A stretch of DNA of 64,000 nucleotides from an uncultured Kiloniellaceae bacterium (GCA_947500035.1 CANMQP010000013.1:248001-312000); one strand, 5' to 3'; positions 23,782 to 33,255 are shown, counted from the first letter of the stretch. Numbers and translations are program-made. The notes: generated from the letters alone by a model not told the origin.

Positions 23782-26613
23782 ATGTGGAACTTCTCGCTAA
23801 GACGCCAAACGGCAGCGCGAGCGCCCGCCAACCAAGATGAACTGGCTGAGAAGCTTGCTGAACTGACAGAAGCCAACAAAAAGCTGCAGGCCCAATTAGA
23901 AGAACAAAGCAGAAAACAGGCCATCTTAGAGGAGAGTGAAGCCAAACTCAGCGACCACGCACGCGCCGCATCCGACTGGATGTGGATGCAAGATGAGAAT
24001 CTGCGTTTCAATTACTTTTCAGATGAATTCGCCCTCGCGAACGGCAACACGACAAGTGAATTTCTGGGGAAAACCCGCTGGGAGATGGGCGAAGTCGACC
24101 TAAGCAATGAAGAAAAATGGCGCGAGCACCAAGCCTGCCTCGAAGCCCGCAAAGCTTTCCGCGATTTCCGTTTCAGTTGCCGCACTCAAAACGGCAGGGT
24201 GGAACACTACAAAAGCAGCGGCGTGCCTTACTTTGACCGGGCCGGAAAATTCCTCGGGTACCGTGGAACCGCCAACTGCGAAACCGAAGAGGTCCTGGAG
24301 CAGCAAAAAGCGAGACAACTGGAACAGAGTTACCGCGAGATCTACGAGAACGCCGCTGTCGGCATCTTTCGCGCAACTCCGCAAGGAGAGTTCCTGCAGG
24401 CCAACCCGGCGCTTTTCAAGCTCTTCAATTTTCCCGACGAAGAGGAGTTCCTGGAGGCCGTCAACACCGCCCCGGACAACCTGTTTCCTGAACCTGTCCT
24501 GCGGGTCGCCATCAAGCGTGAGATCGACAAAAAGGGCGTCCTCGACGGCTTCGAGACAAAGCTGCGGGACAAGACCCATACAAAAAGCGTTTGGGTCAGC
24601 ATCACCGCGAGCAAGATCGTAGACGAAAGGGGCGATGTAAAATATTTCGAAGGCATGGTTCAGGATGTCAGCAAGCATAAGAGTGCTGAAGCAGAACTGA
24701 AACGGCGTGAGCGTGAGCTGGCGCAGGCCCAGCGCATCGGCCGCAGCGGCCATTGGCGCTGGTACATCAAAGAAGGCATCATCGAGCGCTCGGAGGAAAT
24801 GTGCCGCCTGCTCGGCATATCAACCGATAATACACTCTCATCCAAAGAGGACGGCGACGGATTCATCCACCCGGAGGACCGGGCAGCCTTTCAGGACCGA
24901 CAAAGGCATGCCATCGACCAAGGCATCGCGTACAAAAGCGAACACCGCGTGCTGATGCCCGACGGCCAGGTCAGATTCCATTCCTGTGAAGGCCACCCGG
25001 AACGCAATTCCGCCGGCGACATCGTCTCAATCTTTGGGATAAACCAGGATGTCACGGAGAAAAAGGAAGCGGAAAACGCGCTGCGCGACAGCGAGCGACA
25101 ACTCAATGAAGCCCAAAGACTCGGTCATATCGGACACTGGCGCTTCTGCGCCAGGCGGAGAATGACACAGTGGTCGCACGAACTCTGGCGGATTTTCGGC
25201 CTCGAGCCTCGGGATAGAGAACTAACGCTCGACGAAATCTTTTCGAAAATGCATCCGCAGGACAGAAAGGCGATGCAGGATCAAAGCCGCAATGCCTGGG
25301 CGATGCAGCAGCATTTCACGCAGGAGTACCGGATCGTCCGTCCGGATGAGTCGATCAGATACGTGAAAGTCGAGGGACATCCGGAACTCGACAACAATGG
25401 AGATCTGATCGCTTATTTCGGCGTCACCCAGGATGTCACCGAGCAAACGGAGGCGGACGCTGCACTGAAAGAGAGCAATGCCCGGAATCAGGCTATTGTG
25501 GAAGCCTTAGACAGGGCAAATGTCGGCCTCAGTATTGCGAACATTGAACGCGGCATCATCGACGTCAACTCGGCCGTTCTGAAAATCGCCGGTCTCACAC
25601 ACAAAAGTCAGATGATCGGTCTCAAGCTGACGGATTTAAACCAATACAGCAAAACCGACTTTGCCGCGCTGCGCCGCGAAAACTATGACGCGATTGAAAA
25701 ACAAGGCAGCTGGGTGGGCGAATTCGACTGGCAACGGCCCGACGGCGAGGTGCGAAGCCTAAGCGTCCGTTCGGCGCCCTTCATCGGCGATTCGATCGTG
25801 CATCTCATTGCCGATGTGACCGAGCAAAGAAGACGCGAGCGCCGCGAGGCCGAACTGGAAGAGGGGCTGAAGCAGAGCCAGAAGATGGAGGCGCTCGGTC
25901 AGATGGCCGGCGGGATCGCGCATGAAATCAACAACCTTCTTCACCCGATCATTAACTTTACCAAACTCACCCTGAACAAAACGACAGACGCACAGCTCAA
26001 CCATTACCTCTCGCGCGCACTGGAGTGCAGCCGCAAAGCTGCAGACATTGTGAATGATGTCCTAACTTTTGCACACAAAGGCTCGGGCGAGCGTACCGCC
26101 GTGAATCTGGCGGAACTGACGGCGCGTACCATGCGCTTCGCACAGGATATCACCCCTCCCGACATCAAGCTGACTCTCAAGACGAATGAGGACAAAGTAC
26201 CGGCGGAGGTTAACGAAACCGAATTCATTCAGGTGGTACTTAATCTTGTGCAGAATGCCAACGATGCCATGGGAGGCGCTGGTGAGGTCAAACTGGAGCT
26301 GGACTGTGTTATGCTGGCCCCAGGAGAAACGGAACGATTGGAAATCGAACAAGGGCATTATGCGCGCATCACCATAAGCGACCGGGGACAGGGGATTCCC
26401 GACGATATTATGGATCATATTTTCGAGCCCTTCTTCACGACCAAGGAAGTGGGTCGCGGCACGGGTCTCGGTCTGGCCGTCGTCTATGGTATAGTCAAAG
26501 GCTGGAAAGGCGCTATTTCAGTAAACAGTGAAAAAGATGTAGGCTCTTGCTTCGAAGTTTATGTTCCTATCGTCCGCGAAGCTGCAGCAGCCCCGGAGAG
26601 TAAAGGCGTATGA
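23782..26613 (+). CDS. Soluble multi-PAS sensor histidine kinase
   Basis: This 943-residue kinase has no membrane segments. After an N-terminal coiled coil (15-60) come five PAS-type domains at about 55-170, 183-300, 310-430, 438-557 and 565-690. The third and fourth are close relatives of each other (QRIGRSGHWRW and QRLGHIGHWRF; both end in a DVTE motif). HisKA follows with H714 in GGIAHEINNLL. The ATPase domain has its N-box at NLVQNANDAM (820-829), G1 DRGQGIP, F-box FEPFFTTK and G2 GRGTGLGL. It overlaps its response regulator by four bases, so the pair is a two-component system. Haem or flavin binding by any PAS cannot be judged. Confidence 0.93.
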   Translation: MWNFSLRRQTAARAPANQDELAEKLAELTEANKKLQAQLEEQSRKQAILEESEAKLSDHARAASDWMWMQDENLRFNYFSDEFALANGNTTSEFLGKTRWEMGEVDLSNEEKWREHQACLEARKAFRDFRFSCRTQNGRVEHYKSSGVPYFDRAGKFLGYRGTANCETEEVLEQQKARQLEQSYREIYENAAVGIFRATPQGEFLQANPALFKLFNFPDEEEFLEAVNTAPDNLFPEPVLRVAIKREIDKKGVLDGFETKLRDKTHTKSVWVSITASKIVDERGDVKYFEGMVQDVSKHKSAEAELKRRERELAQAQRIGRSGHWRWYIKEGIIERSEEMCRLLGISTDNTLSSKEDGDGFIHPEDRAAFQDRQRHAIDQGIAYKSEHRVLMPDGQVRFHSCEGHPERNSAGDIVSIFGINQDVTEKKEAENALRDSERQLNEAQRLGHIGHWRFCARRRMTQWSHELWRIFGLEPRDRELTLDEIFSKMHPQDRKAMQDQSRNAWAMQQHFTQEYRIVRPDESIRYVKVEGHPELDNNGDLIAYFGVTQDVTEQTEADAALKESNARNQAIVEALDRANVGLSIANIERGIIDVNSAVLKIAGLTHKSQMIGLKLTDLNQYSKTDFAALRRENYDAIEKQGSWVGEFDWQRPDGEVRSLSVRSAPFIGDSIVHLIADVTEQRRRERREAELEEGLKQSQKMEALGQMAGGIAHEINNLLHPIINFTKLTLNKTTDAQLNHYLSRALECSRKAADIVNDVLTFAHKGSGERTAVNLAELTARTMRFAQDITPPDIKLTLKTNEDKVPAEVNETEFIQVVLNLVQNANDAMGGAGEVKLELDCVMLAPGETERLEIEQGHYARITISDRGQGIPDDIMDHIFEPFFTTKEVGRGTGLGLAVVYGIVKGWKGAISVNSEKDVGSCFEVYVPIVREAAAAPESKGV

Positions 26614-26978
26614 AGAAAATACTGGTTGTAGATGATGACGAGTTTGTTCGGGAAAGTATCTGCGCCGTCTTGAACGTGTCCGGCTACAAGACGCTGGAAG
26701 CCGGGAATGGCGAAGAGGGCGTCGCGCTGATCAAGGAGGAAGCCCCCGACCTCGCAATCGTCGACATCTGGATGCCGAAGGTTGATGGCCTGTCATTGCT
26801 GCGTCAGGTGCGCTCCGAAAACTCGGATTTACCCATTATTATCGTGTCCGGCGGCGGCCCCGGCGAGACACTCGAGCGTGCGACCGCCATCGCCGACGTT
26901 CACAGCGCCGACCATGTCCTCTTCAAGCCCTTCGAAGATGACGAGTTGCTCGAGATGATCGAGAAACTCTTAGCGTGA
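26610..26978 (+). CDS. Single-domain response regulator
   Basis: This 122-residue CheY-like receiver has all key residues: the acidic pair DDD near 8-10, phosphoacceptor D52 (LAIVDIWMPKVDG), S80 at the switch position and K106 (VLFKPF). No DNA-binding output. It is translationally coupled to the upstream PAS kinase, so it is almost certainly its phosphorylation partner. A phosphorelay, or control of a separate target such as motility given the chemoreceptor cluster, is inference. Confidence 0.92.
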   Translation: MKKILVVDDDEFVRESICAVLNVSGYKTLEAGNGEEGVALIKEEAPDLAIVDIWMPKVDGLSLLRQVRSENSDLPIIIVSGGGPGETLERATAIADVHSADHVLFKPFEDDELLEMIEKLLA

Positions 26979-27081
26979 ATGCAAGAACCCGGGCGCGAAG
27001 CGACCGGCCTTCACACGGCATAGTTTCGCTACGCCCGGCTCCGCCCGGGAGGCTGACAGACTCACTGAAACGGAAACGGCA

Positions 27082-28518
27082 TTACGGCGCGGTGTAGCTG
27101 GTCTTCACAGTCGTATAGAACTCAACCGCATAACGTCCCTGTTCGCGCGAACCATAGCTGGAGCCTTTGCGGCCGCCGAACGGCACATGATAGTCCACAC
27201 CGGCGGTCGGCAGGTTGACCATGACCATACCCGCCTCGGCGTTACGCTTAAAGTGGCTGGCGTGCTTCAGAGATGAAGTTGCAATACCGGCGGAGAGCCC
27301 GAAGCTTGTGTCGTTGGCCATCGCCAGCGCTTCATCGTAGTCCTTCACCCGCAACACCGTCGCCACCGGGCCGAAGATTTCCTCGCGGTTGATCCGCATC
27401 TGGTTGTTGGTTTCGGTGAAGAGTGCCGGCTGCAGATAGAACCCCTCGGTCTCGCGGTTCAGCCGTTCGCCGCCCCAGGCAAGCTTGGCGCCCTCTTTCT
27501 GACCGGCGTCGATATAAGAGAGATCCTGGTCCAGCTGGCTCTGGTCGACCACCGGGCCAATGTGAGTTGAAGGATCCAGGGCATTGTCGACTTTGAGCCC
27601 TTTCAGTTTTTCGATCACCGTATCGACGAAGTTGTCATGAATACCCTCGGTCACGATCAAACGGGACGACGCCGTGCAGCGTTGACCGGTCGAAAAAAAG
27701 GCACCGTTGACTGCCGCGTCCGCCGCGACGCCGACATCTGCATCGTCCAGAACCACAAAAGGATTCTTGCCGCCCATTTCCAGCTGCACTTTCTTGAGGC
27801 TCTCCGCGCACTTGGCAGCCACATGTTTGCCGGTGGCCACAGAGCCGGTGAAACTGATCCCATCGACTTCGGACGAAGAGAGAAGGGCTTCGCCCACCAC
27901 CGATCCGCGTCCCATCACCAGGTTCAGCACGCCGGCAGGAAGACCCGCACGCACAAGAATATCTGCGATGGCCCAGGCACAGCCTGGCACCAGATCGGCC
28001 GGCTTCAGCACGACACAATTCCCAAAAACCAGCGCGGGCGCCAGCTTCCAGGCCGGAATTGCGATCGGAAAGTTCCAGGGCGTAATAATGCCGATCACAC
28101 CGAGAGGCTCACGAGTGATTTCCACATCCACGCCGGGTCGGATTGAAGCGACTTTCTCGCCAGGCGTCCGCAGCGCTTCACCGGCGAAGAACTTGAAGAT
28201 CTGACCGGCACGCATACTCTCGCCGATGCCTTCCGCCAAGGTCTTGCCCTCTTCGCGGGACAGCAATTCACCAAGTTCGGCTTTCCGGGCAATGATTTCA
28301 TTGCCGGCCGCGTCCAGGATATCAGCGCGCTGTTGCGGGGTGGTCGCCGCCCAGGCTGGAAATGCATCGCGAGCCGCCGCGATCGCCTGCTCGGCCTGGG
28401 CAGCCGAGGCCCGGGAATAGCGGCCCACCACATTGGAGAGATCGGAGGGATTAATATTGTCGTTCGCATCGCTGCTGTCGATCCACTCTCCGCCGATGTA
28501 ATTTGCCTGCACCTTCAT
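27082..28518 (-). CDS. NAD(P)-dependent aldehyde dehydrogenase, possibly alpha-ketoglutaric semialdehyde dehydrogenase
   Basis: This 478-residue ALDH has a complete catalytic set: PWNFPIAIPAWKLAPAL, GNCVVLKPADL, FTGSVATGKHV, the general base in QLEMGGKNP, the nucleophile in GQRCTASSRLIV, and EEIFGPV. The overall look (a short N-terminus beginning with YIGGEW, the C-terminal FGGRKGSSYGSREQG) resembles 2,5-dioxovalerate (alpha-ketoglutaric semialdehyde) dehydrogenases of sugar-acid degradation. No sugar-acid genes lie beside it, so the substrate is open. It is transcribed alone, convergent with the response regulator. Confidence 0.88.
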   Translation of the reverse strand: MKVQANYIGGEWIDSSDANDNINPSDLSNVVGRYSRASAAQAEQAIAAARDAFPAWAATTPQQRADILDAAGNEIIARKAELGELLSREEGKTLAEGIGESMRAGQIFKFFAGEALRTPGEKVASIRPGVDVEITREPLGVIGIITPWNFPIAIPAWKLAPALVFGNCVVLKPADLVPGCAWAIADILVRAGLPAGVLNLVMGRGSVVGEALLSSSEVDGISFTGSVATGKHVAAKCAESLKKVQLEMGGKNPFVVLDDADVGVAADAAVNGAFFSTGQRCTASSRLIVTEGIHDNFVDTVIEKLKGLKVDNALDPSTHIGPVVDQSQLDQDLSYIDAGQKEGAKLAWGGERLNRETEGFYLQPALFTETNNQMRINREEIFGPVATVLRVKDYDEALAMANDTSFGLSAGIATSSLKHASHFKRNAEAGMVMVNLPTAGVDYHVPFGGRKGSSYGSREQGRYAVEFYTTVKTSYTAP

Positions 28519-29078
28519 AACGTAAGCCTCCTCTGTCCACGTCTTTCAAGAAACGCGGCGATAACCCAGATGCGTTGCGCCACCGCACAATAGCCTTGAT
28601 ATCAAGGGCATAGCTTCACGGCAGGTGAAAGCAGCTGGCCAAGATAACGCCCGACTCAGCGCCGGAAGCGGTCCGGCAGGAATTGATTAACAACTTCGGA
28701 GCGACAATAGCCGACGGCCCCGCCCCAAAGCAATGCGGGCCGTCCGACAAACCAACAGAGGCCCGGTGATCCGGGGTGTTCGCGATCTGGGGTGTTTGTG
28801 ATCCGGGCTGGAGCTGTGTAAAAGAAACGCTAGTATCCCGAATCTGAAATTCACTTCATTGAATTTCAGGCCCAATGGGACACTAACTCATTGAAGCTAG
28901 TGCGATTCTGTCTCTAAAACTCGCCGCACGCTATGCAGCGAACTTCGGAAACGTCACACTAGGGAACGACGATAGATCAACCGGCGTGTAGATCGGATCG
29001 GAGCAGAGTGAACGAGATGAAGAGTCGCCTTCAGCGCTTTCGTCTGGTTGAGGCCTGCTCTAGGTGCAGGAGGACTCA
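28519..29078. other. 560-bp intergenic region holding a dispersed repeat
   Basis: It contains an imperfect 16-bp tandem array at about 28768-28815 (three units beginning GATC(C/T)GGG), the 133-bp structured element at 28830-28962, and the leader of the sheath gene. No supported gene. Confidence 0.6.
28830..28962 (+). repeat. 133-bp structured dispersed element, copy A
   Basis: This stretch matches the reverse complement of 53119-53251 over the same 133 bp with about 13 differences, roughly 90 percent identity. Both ends read CTAGT...ACTAG. Inside are a hairpin with arms CTGAAATTCA/TGAATTTCAG around a 6-base loop, and a GC-rich arm near CGCCGCA. The size, terminal inverted ends and internal hairpins fit a MITE-like or REP-like non-coding element. 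No coding capacity. Confidence 0.85.
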
Positions 29079-30200
29079 ATGCTGAAACGAGCCCTAGACG
29101 CGGCGGAAACATCGATCACGGCATTTGTCGGCTCTGCGGAACTTGGCACGTCAGATAAAGCCGTTAAAATCGACAGTCTTGCGGAATTCTGTAAGTACTT
29201 CGGCGAAGTATCGGACAAATACCCTCTCAGCCATGCAGTGCGGCAGTTTTTTGAGAACGGTGGCCAGAAAGCCTTCGTCGTGCGCGTCGCAAACGAGAAG
29301 TTCGCTGAGCCCTCCTTGTCGATCCGCCAGCAGGGACTCTGGGCGTTGGACCAGGTGGATGCCTTCAATCTGCTCGCCATCCCCCCTCTTGAACCGGGAC
29401 GGGATATTGATGTCCGCAGCCTGGGCACGGCACTGGCCTACTGCAAAAGTCGCCGGGCGATCCTCTTGGTCGATCCACGCAGCAAATGGTCAATGCCGGT
29501 ATCGGTCCTGGACCCTCAGGGCGGTATCGAGAACCTCGGCCTGCGCGACCCCAATGCAGTTCTTTACTACCCCAATATTCTGGCTGCGAGTGCTTCGAAC
29601 CGGGGCAAAAGTATCGCCTGCGCCCCCTGCGGCGCGATCGCCGGTCTGATCGCGCGTACCGACGCTTCCAGGGGTGTATGGAAAGCGCCGGCAGGCGTTC
29701 ACGCTGGCATCCGCGGCGCTCAAGGACTGGAACGGAACGTCAGCACGGCGGAGAATCGCCTGTTAAATCAGGCCGGGATCAACTGCCTGCGCAGCTTCAC
29801 GAAGACCGGTATCGTCAGTTGGGGCGCGCGCACGCTCGACGGCGCCGATTTCCTGGGCTCGGAGTGGAAGTATCTTCCCCTGCGGCGGGTGGCGCTCATG
29901 ATCGAGGAATCGCTCGAACGTGGTCTGAACTGGGTTGTCTTCGAGCCGAACGATGAGCCGCTGTGGGCCGAGATCAGTGAGGCCGTCGAAGACTTTATGT
30001 TCCAGCTTTTCCGCCAAGGGGCTTTCCAGGGCAAAACGCTGAACGAATCATTCTTCGTGCGTTGTGACGACACAACAAACACCGAAGCGGACATCGACCG
30101 CGGCATGGTCAACTTGCAGGTCGGCTTCGCACCTTTGCGACCTGCCGAATTCACCATCCTGAATTTCCAACTGAAAACCGCTTCTTGCCCAGCGGACTAA
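29079..30200 (+). CDS. Orphan contractile-tail sheath protein, N-terminal arm missing
   Basis: This 373-residue protein has the hallmarks of phage-type tail sheaths: SITAFVGSAELG, FCKYFGEVSDKYPLSHAV, QFFENGGQKAFVVRV near the start, and the highly conserved C-terminal half with APAGVHAGIRGA, LNQAGINCLRSF, WGARTL, WVVFEPND, LWAEISEAVEDFM, GAFQGKT and PAEFTILNF. Sheath subunits form the contractile tube of myophages and related injection systems. Typical sheaths begin with a PGVYVEE-type arm that links neighbouring subunits. Here the protein starts inside the following domain. The ATG at 29079 has GGAGG at ideal spacing, so the short form looks real. No tube, baseplate, ATPase or other phage gene lies nearby. 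Confidence 0.85.
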   Translation: MLKRALDAAETSITAFVGSAELGTSDKAVKIDSLAEFCKYFGEVSDKYPLSHAVRQFFENGGQKAFVVRVANEKFAEPSLSIRQQGLWALDQVDAFNLLAIPPLEPGRDIDVRSLGTALAYCKSRRAILLVDPRSKWSMPVSVLDPQGGIENLGLRDPNAVLYYPNILAASASNRGKSIACAPCGAIAGLIARTDASRGVWKAPAGVHAGIRGAQGLERNVSTAENRLLNQAGINCLRSFTKTGIVSWGARTLDGADFLGSEWKYLPLRRVALMIEESLERGLNWVVFEPNDEPLWAEISEAVEDFMFQLFRQGAFQGKTLNESFFVRCDDTTNTEADIDRGMVNLQVGFAPLRPAEFTILNFQLKTASCPAD

Positions 30201-30241
30201 AGCAATTTGCGTTTAAACAGACACAAAATTCGCTGCCTCTC

Positions 30242-30380
30242 GATCAGCAGATTGCTGATCTTGAACGCAGATTGTGAGATGCACTGATTCAAGAAGAACG
30301 CAATTCGCTATAGACATGCGAATCCGTTCTAACTCTTAGTGTTAGATCAGATTCACAAGGTCGAGTGACCGCCTTCGGCG
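30242..30380. repeat. Hairpin-rich intergenic strip between the sheath and phosphonate operon
   Basis: Three hairpins stand in a row: GATCAGCA/TGCTGATC at 30242-30260 (3-base loop), TCTAAC/GTTAGA at 30328-30346, and CGCC-TTC-GGCG at 30370-30380. The strip separates two convergent genes and may act as a bidirectional terminator or be another dispersed element. Only one copy is in the window. Confidence 0.5.
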
Positions 30381-30403
30381 ATTCCATCTAAACGTCATCG
30401 GAT

Positions 30404-32110
30404 CTAGCGCGTTCGCCAGGCCTGAGTCCGTTTTTCGACAAAGCGGGACAACAACCCGTAAATCACAACAGCAGTCAAATTGGTATAAACGATCATCATC
30501 GCCATGGCTGCGGCAGGCGCGATATCCCCGGCATCATCCATGTTCATGACTGCGACCGAGGCCAGATTGGTGTCCGGTGAATAGAGGAAAACGACCGCAG
30601 ATACTGTCGTCATGGCATTCATGAAAAGATAAACCGCCATAGAGAAAATCGCCGGTTGGCAGACCGGCACCGTGACCCGGCTGAAGGTGGTCCAGAAAGG
30701 AACCTTCAAGGATGAAGAGACAGATTCAAACTCGCCATCGATCTGCTTAAGCGCGGTCACGGCCGTCAGATGGGCCACGGTATAAAAGTGCGCCACGGTC
30801 GAGAGCACCAGGATCGCCATGGTGGCGTAGATCCCGCTCAGCGGATTGGCCGGATTATTGAAGAAGAATATATAGGCAAGACCCAGCACCATGCCTGGAA
30901 CTGCCAGCGGCACCATGGCCATCGCCTGGATGACAACACGGCCAAAGCGTGCACCCTGCCCCTTTTCCACAAGGTAGGCCACGGTAAAGATCAAACCGGT
31001 GCCGATCAGCGCAGTCAGCGCCGCCAGCTTTATAGAGTTATACCAGGCGCCCCAACCGCCGCCGTCCATGATCTCGAAGTTATAATGCGTAAAGCCGAGG
31101 CTGAGATTGTACGGCCAGAACTTCACGAAAGACGCATAGGCCGCCACCCCGAGTACCAGGAGCAGCATGCCGGCGATGACGGTGCAAAAGATCAGAGCAC
31201 CAAGGTCGCGGCCACGGGAGGGTTTGGGCTGATAGGGAACCGCGCGCGCCGAGAGCAATGCGACTTGCCGCCTCTGGACGAGGCGATCGACGCTAAAGGC
31301 CAGCACGGCCGGAATCAGCAACATCACGCTCACCACCGCGCCCATTTGAAAGTTCTGCTGGCCGATGACCTGTTTGTAGATATCGGTCGCCAGCACGGAA
31401 TATTGTCCGCCAATCACCTTGGGAACGCCGAAGTCGGTGATCACCAAGGTAAAGACCACAAACACTGCACTGATCACGCCGTACTTTGCACCGGGCAGCG
31501 TCACGGTGAAGAAGGTGCGCAGTTTGGACGCCCGCAATGCTTCCGCGGCCTCATACAGGCGGGCGTCCGAGAGGGAAAGAGCGGTGTTCATGATCAGCAG
31601 CGCATGGGGGAAAGTCCAGAAACTGGAGCCCAGCACAATCCCGATGAAGCCGTAGATCGGCTCACCCATCAGAAGCTCCCGCATGAAGCCCTTCTTGCCG
31701 AACATGTAGATAAAGGAGATCCCGGGCAGCAGCGACGGCGCCAGGATCGGCACCAGCGCCACCAGTCGGAAAAAGCCCTTAAAGCGCATACAGGTGCGCG
31801 TGATGGCATAGGCATAGGCAAAAGCGAGGCTGATCACAATAACCGTCGCCACGATCGAGACCGTCAGACTGTTTGAGATCGAATAGGCGAGCGAAGGCGT
31901 ATCGAAGTAGGTGGCGTAGTTGGTCAGGCCGACAAAGTTTCCGTCCTTGTCTTCGAAGGATTTGGACAGCATCGCGTAAAGCGGCAGGATGACCGAGACG
32001 AGCAGAAACAGTCCCGCGATGGCGATCCCGCCACGCATGACCCAGGCTTCCAGATTGAAGCGCGCCCGTGGTCCGGTGTTCGCGGCGGGATTTAGAGCAG
32101 CATCGGTCAT
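30404..32110 (-). CDS. 2-aminoethylphosphonate-type ABC transporter, double permease
   Basis: This inner-membrane protein of about 568 residues has two fused permease halves, about six helices each, like iron(III)/AEP permeases. The two EAA loops read LYEAAEALRASKLRTFFTVTLPG and GEFESVSSSLKVPFWTTFSRVTVP. I take the ATG at 32110, seven bases after the ATPase stop region. It is the last gene of the AEP operon. The assignment to AEP rests on operon context with phnW, phnA and phnY and on the matching binding protein. Comparable systems have been called AepXVW or PhnSTUV. Confidence 0.85.
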   Translation of the reverse strand: MTDAALNPAANTGPRARFNLEAWVMRGGIAIAGLFLLVSVILPLYAMLSKSFEDKDGNFVGLTNYATYFDTPSLAYSISNSLTVSIVATVIVISLAFAYAYAITRTCMRFKGFFRLVALVPILAPSLLPGISFIYMFGKKGFMRELLMGEPIYGFIGIVLGSSFWTFPHALLIMNTALSLSDARLYEAAEALRASKLRTFFTVTLPGAKYGVISAVFVVFTLVITDFGVPKVIGGQYSVLATDIYKQVIGQQNFQMGAVVSVMLLIPAVLAFSVDRLVQRRQVALLSARAVPYQPKPSRGRDLGALIFCTVIAGMLLLVLGVAAYASFVKFWPYNLSLGFTHYNFEIMDGGGWGAWYNSIKLAALTALIGTGLIFTVAYLVEKGQGARFGRVVIQAMAMVPLAVPGMVLGLAYIFFFNNPANPLSGIYATMAILVLSTVAHFYTVAHLTAVTALKQIDGEFESVSSSLKVPFWTTFSRVTVPVCQPAIFSMAVYLFMNAMTTVSAVVFLYSPDTNLASVAVMNMDDAGDIAPAAAMAMMIVYTNLTAVVIYGLLSRFVEKRTQAWRTR

Positions 32111-32114
32111 GGCA

Positions 32115-33230
32115 TCACACCAGCGTGCCGGCAAAGATCCGGACCCGCTCGGCGGGAAGCTCGACCGTCAACTCCTTGCCGGTCTCCAACGCCATCCGCC
32201 GAACGGCATTGATGGAAAAATCGGCCAGAAGATGATGACTGCCGAGAACGTCGCCGGAGAGCTCGGCCCGGAAGAAGGACCCCAGAAACTCCATATCCTC
32301 AATCCGGGCGTCGAAGGCGTTTCCCGGTGTTTCGATAATATCCGGCGCCCCGGGTGAGCGGGCGCCTGCGCCATGGGGCACCACATCCTCGGGTCGGATG
32401 GCCAGAATCGCGGAAGCGCCGGATTGGACGCTATGGTCCTGACAAGCGACGGACAGAGGGCCGAGTTTCACACCGCCAGTGCCGTTCACCTGGCAGGGCA
32501 GCTGATTCATGGTGCCGATAAAATTGGCGACAAAGGGACTGACTGGCTCCCGGTATATCTCCAGCGGGGTGCCGACCTGCTCAACAATACCGTGATCCAT
32601 GACGACGATGCGATCGGCCATGGTCAGAGCCTCTTCCTGATCATGGGTGACCATGATGGTCGTGACACCGAGGCGGCGCTGCAGGCTTTTGATTTCGTGG
32701 CGCAGATGTCCACGCACCTGGGCGTCGAGCGCCGAGAGAGGTTCGTCAAGCAACAGCAATCCCGGTGACATAGCCAGGGCCCGGGCCAGGGCCACACGCT
32801 GCTGCTGACCGCCGGAGAGTTGCGCCGGGTACTTCGCTCCCTGATCAGGCAATCCGACCAGCGCCAGCAACTCTTCGACACGCCGGGCGGTGTCGGCGCG
32901 TGCGGACCCCGCGTTCTCCAGGCCGTAGGCGACGTTCTTATTCACGTTCAGATTGGGAAAGAGCGCATAGGACTGAAATACGATCCCGAAATCCCGCTGA
33001 GACGGCGGCAAGCGGGAGATATCGACCCCGGCCTGCGTGATCCGCCCCGCCGACTGGATTTCGAGCCCAGCTATAATGCGCAGAAGGGTTGTCTTGCCGC
33101 AGCCCGAGGGACCCAGGAAACACACGAACTCGCCCTCGTAGACATCGAGCGCGATGTCCTGCAGTGCCGTAAAACTGCCAAAGGATTTGGATACGCCTTG
33201 AAGGCGAAGGTATGGCGCCGAACCGGACAT
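32115..33230 (-). CDS. 2-aminoethylphosphonate-type ABC transporter, ATP-binding protein
   Basis: This ATPase of about 371 residues has Walker A GPSGCGKTT, Q-loop VFQSYALFPNLNV, signature LSGGQQQR, Walker B LLLDEPLSALDAQVR and the H-loop VTHDQEEAL, followed by a C-terminal TOBE-like domain (ILAIRPEDV). The start is ATG 33230 with GAGGG upstream; a TTG at 33242 is in frame. A strong hairpin separates it from the binding-protein gene, which probably sets a higher level for the latter. Confidence 0.88.
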   Translation of the reverse strand: MSGSAPYLRLQGVSKSFGSFTALQDIALDVYEGEFVCFLGPSGCGKTTLLRIIAGLEIQSAGRITQAGVDISRLPPSQRDFGIVFQSYALFPNLNVNKNVAYGLENAGSARADTARRVEELLALVGLPDQGAKYPAQLSGGQQQRVALARALAMSPGLLLLDEPLSALDAQVRGHLRHEIKSLQRRLGVTTIMVTHDQEEALTMADRIVVMDHGIVEQVGTPLEIYREPVSPFVANFIGTMNQLPCQVNGTGGVKLGPLSVACQDHSVQSGASAILAIRPEDVVPHGAGARSPGAPDIIETPGNAFDARIEDMEFLGSFFRAELSGDVLGSHHLLADFSINAVRRMALETGKELTVELPAERVRIFAGTLV

Positions 33231-33255
33231 AACAGCCCTCAAAAAAATGCGCGGC

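Noticed and set aside
29079-30200. Prophage region
   Set aside because: Only one phage-type gene is present. No integrase, capsid, terminase, other tail or lysis genes, and no attachment-site repeats flank it.
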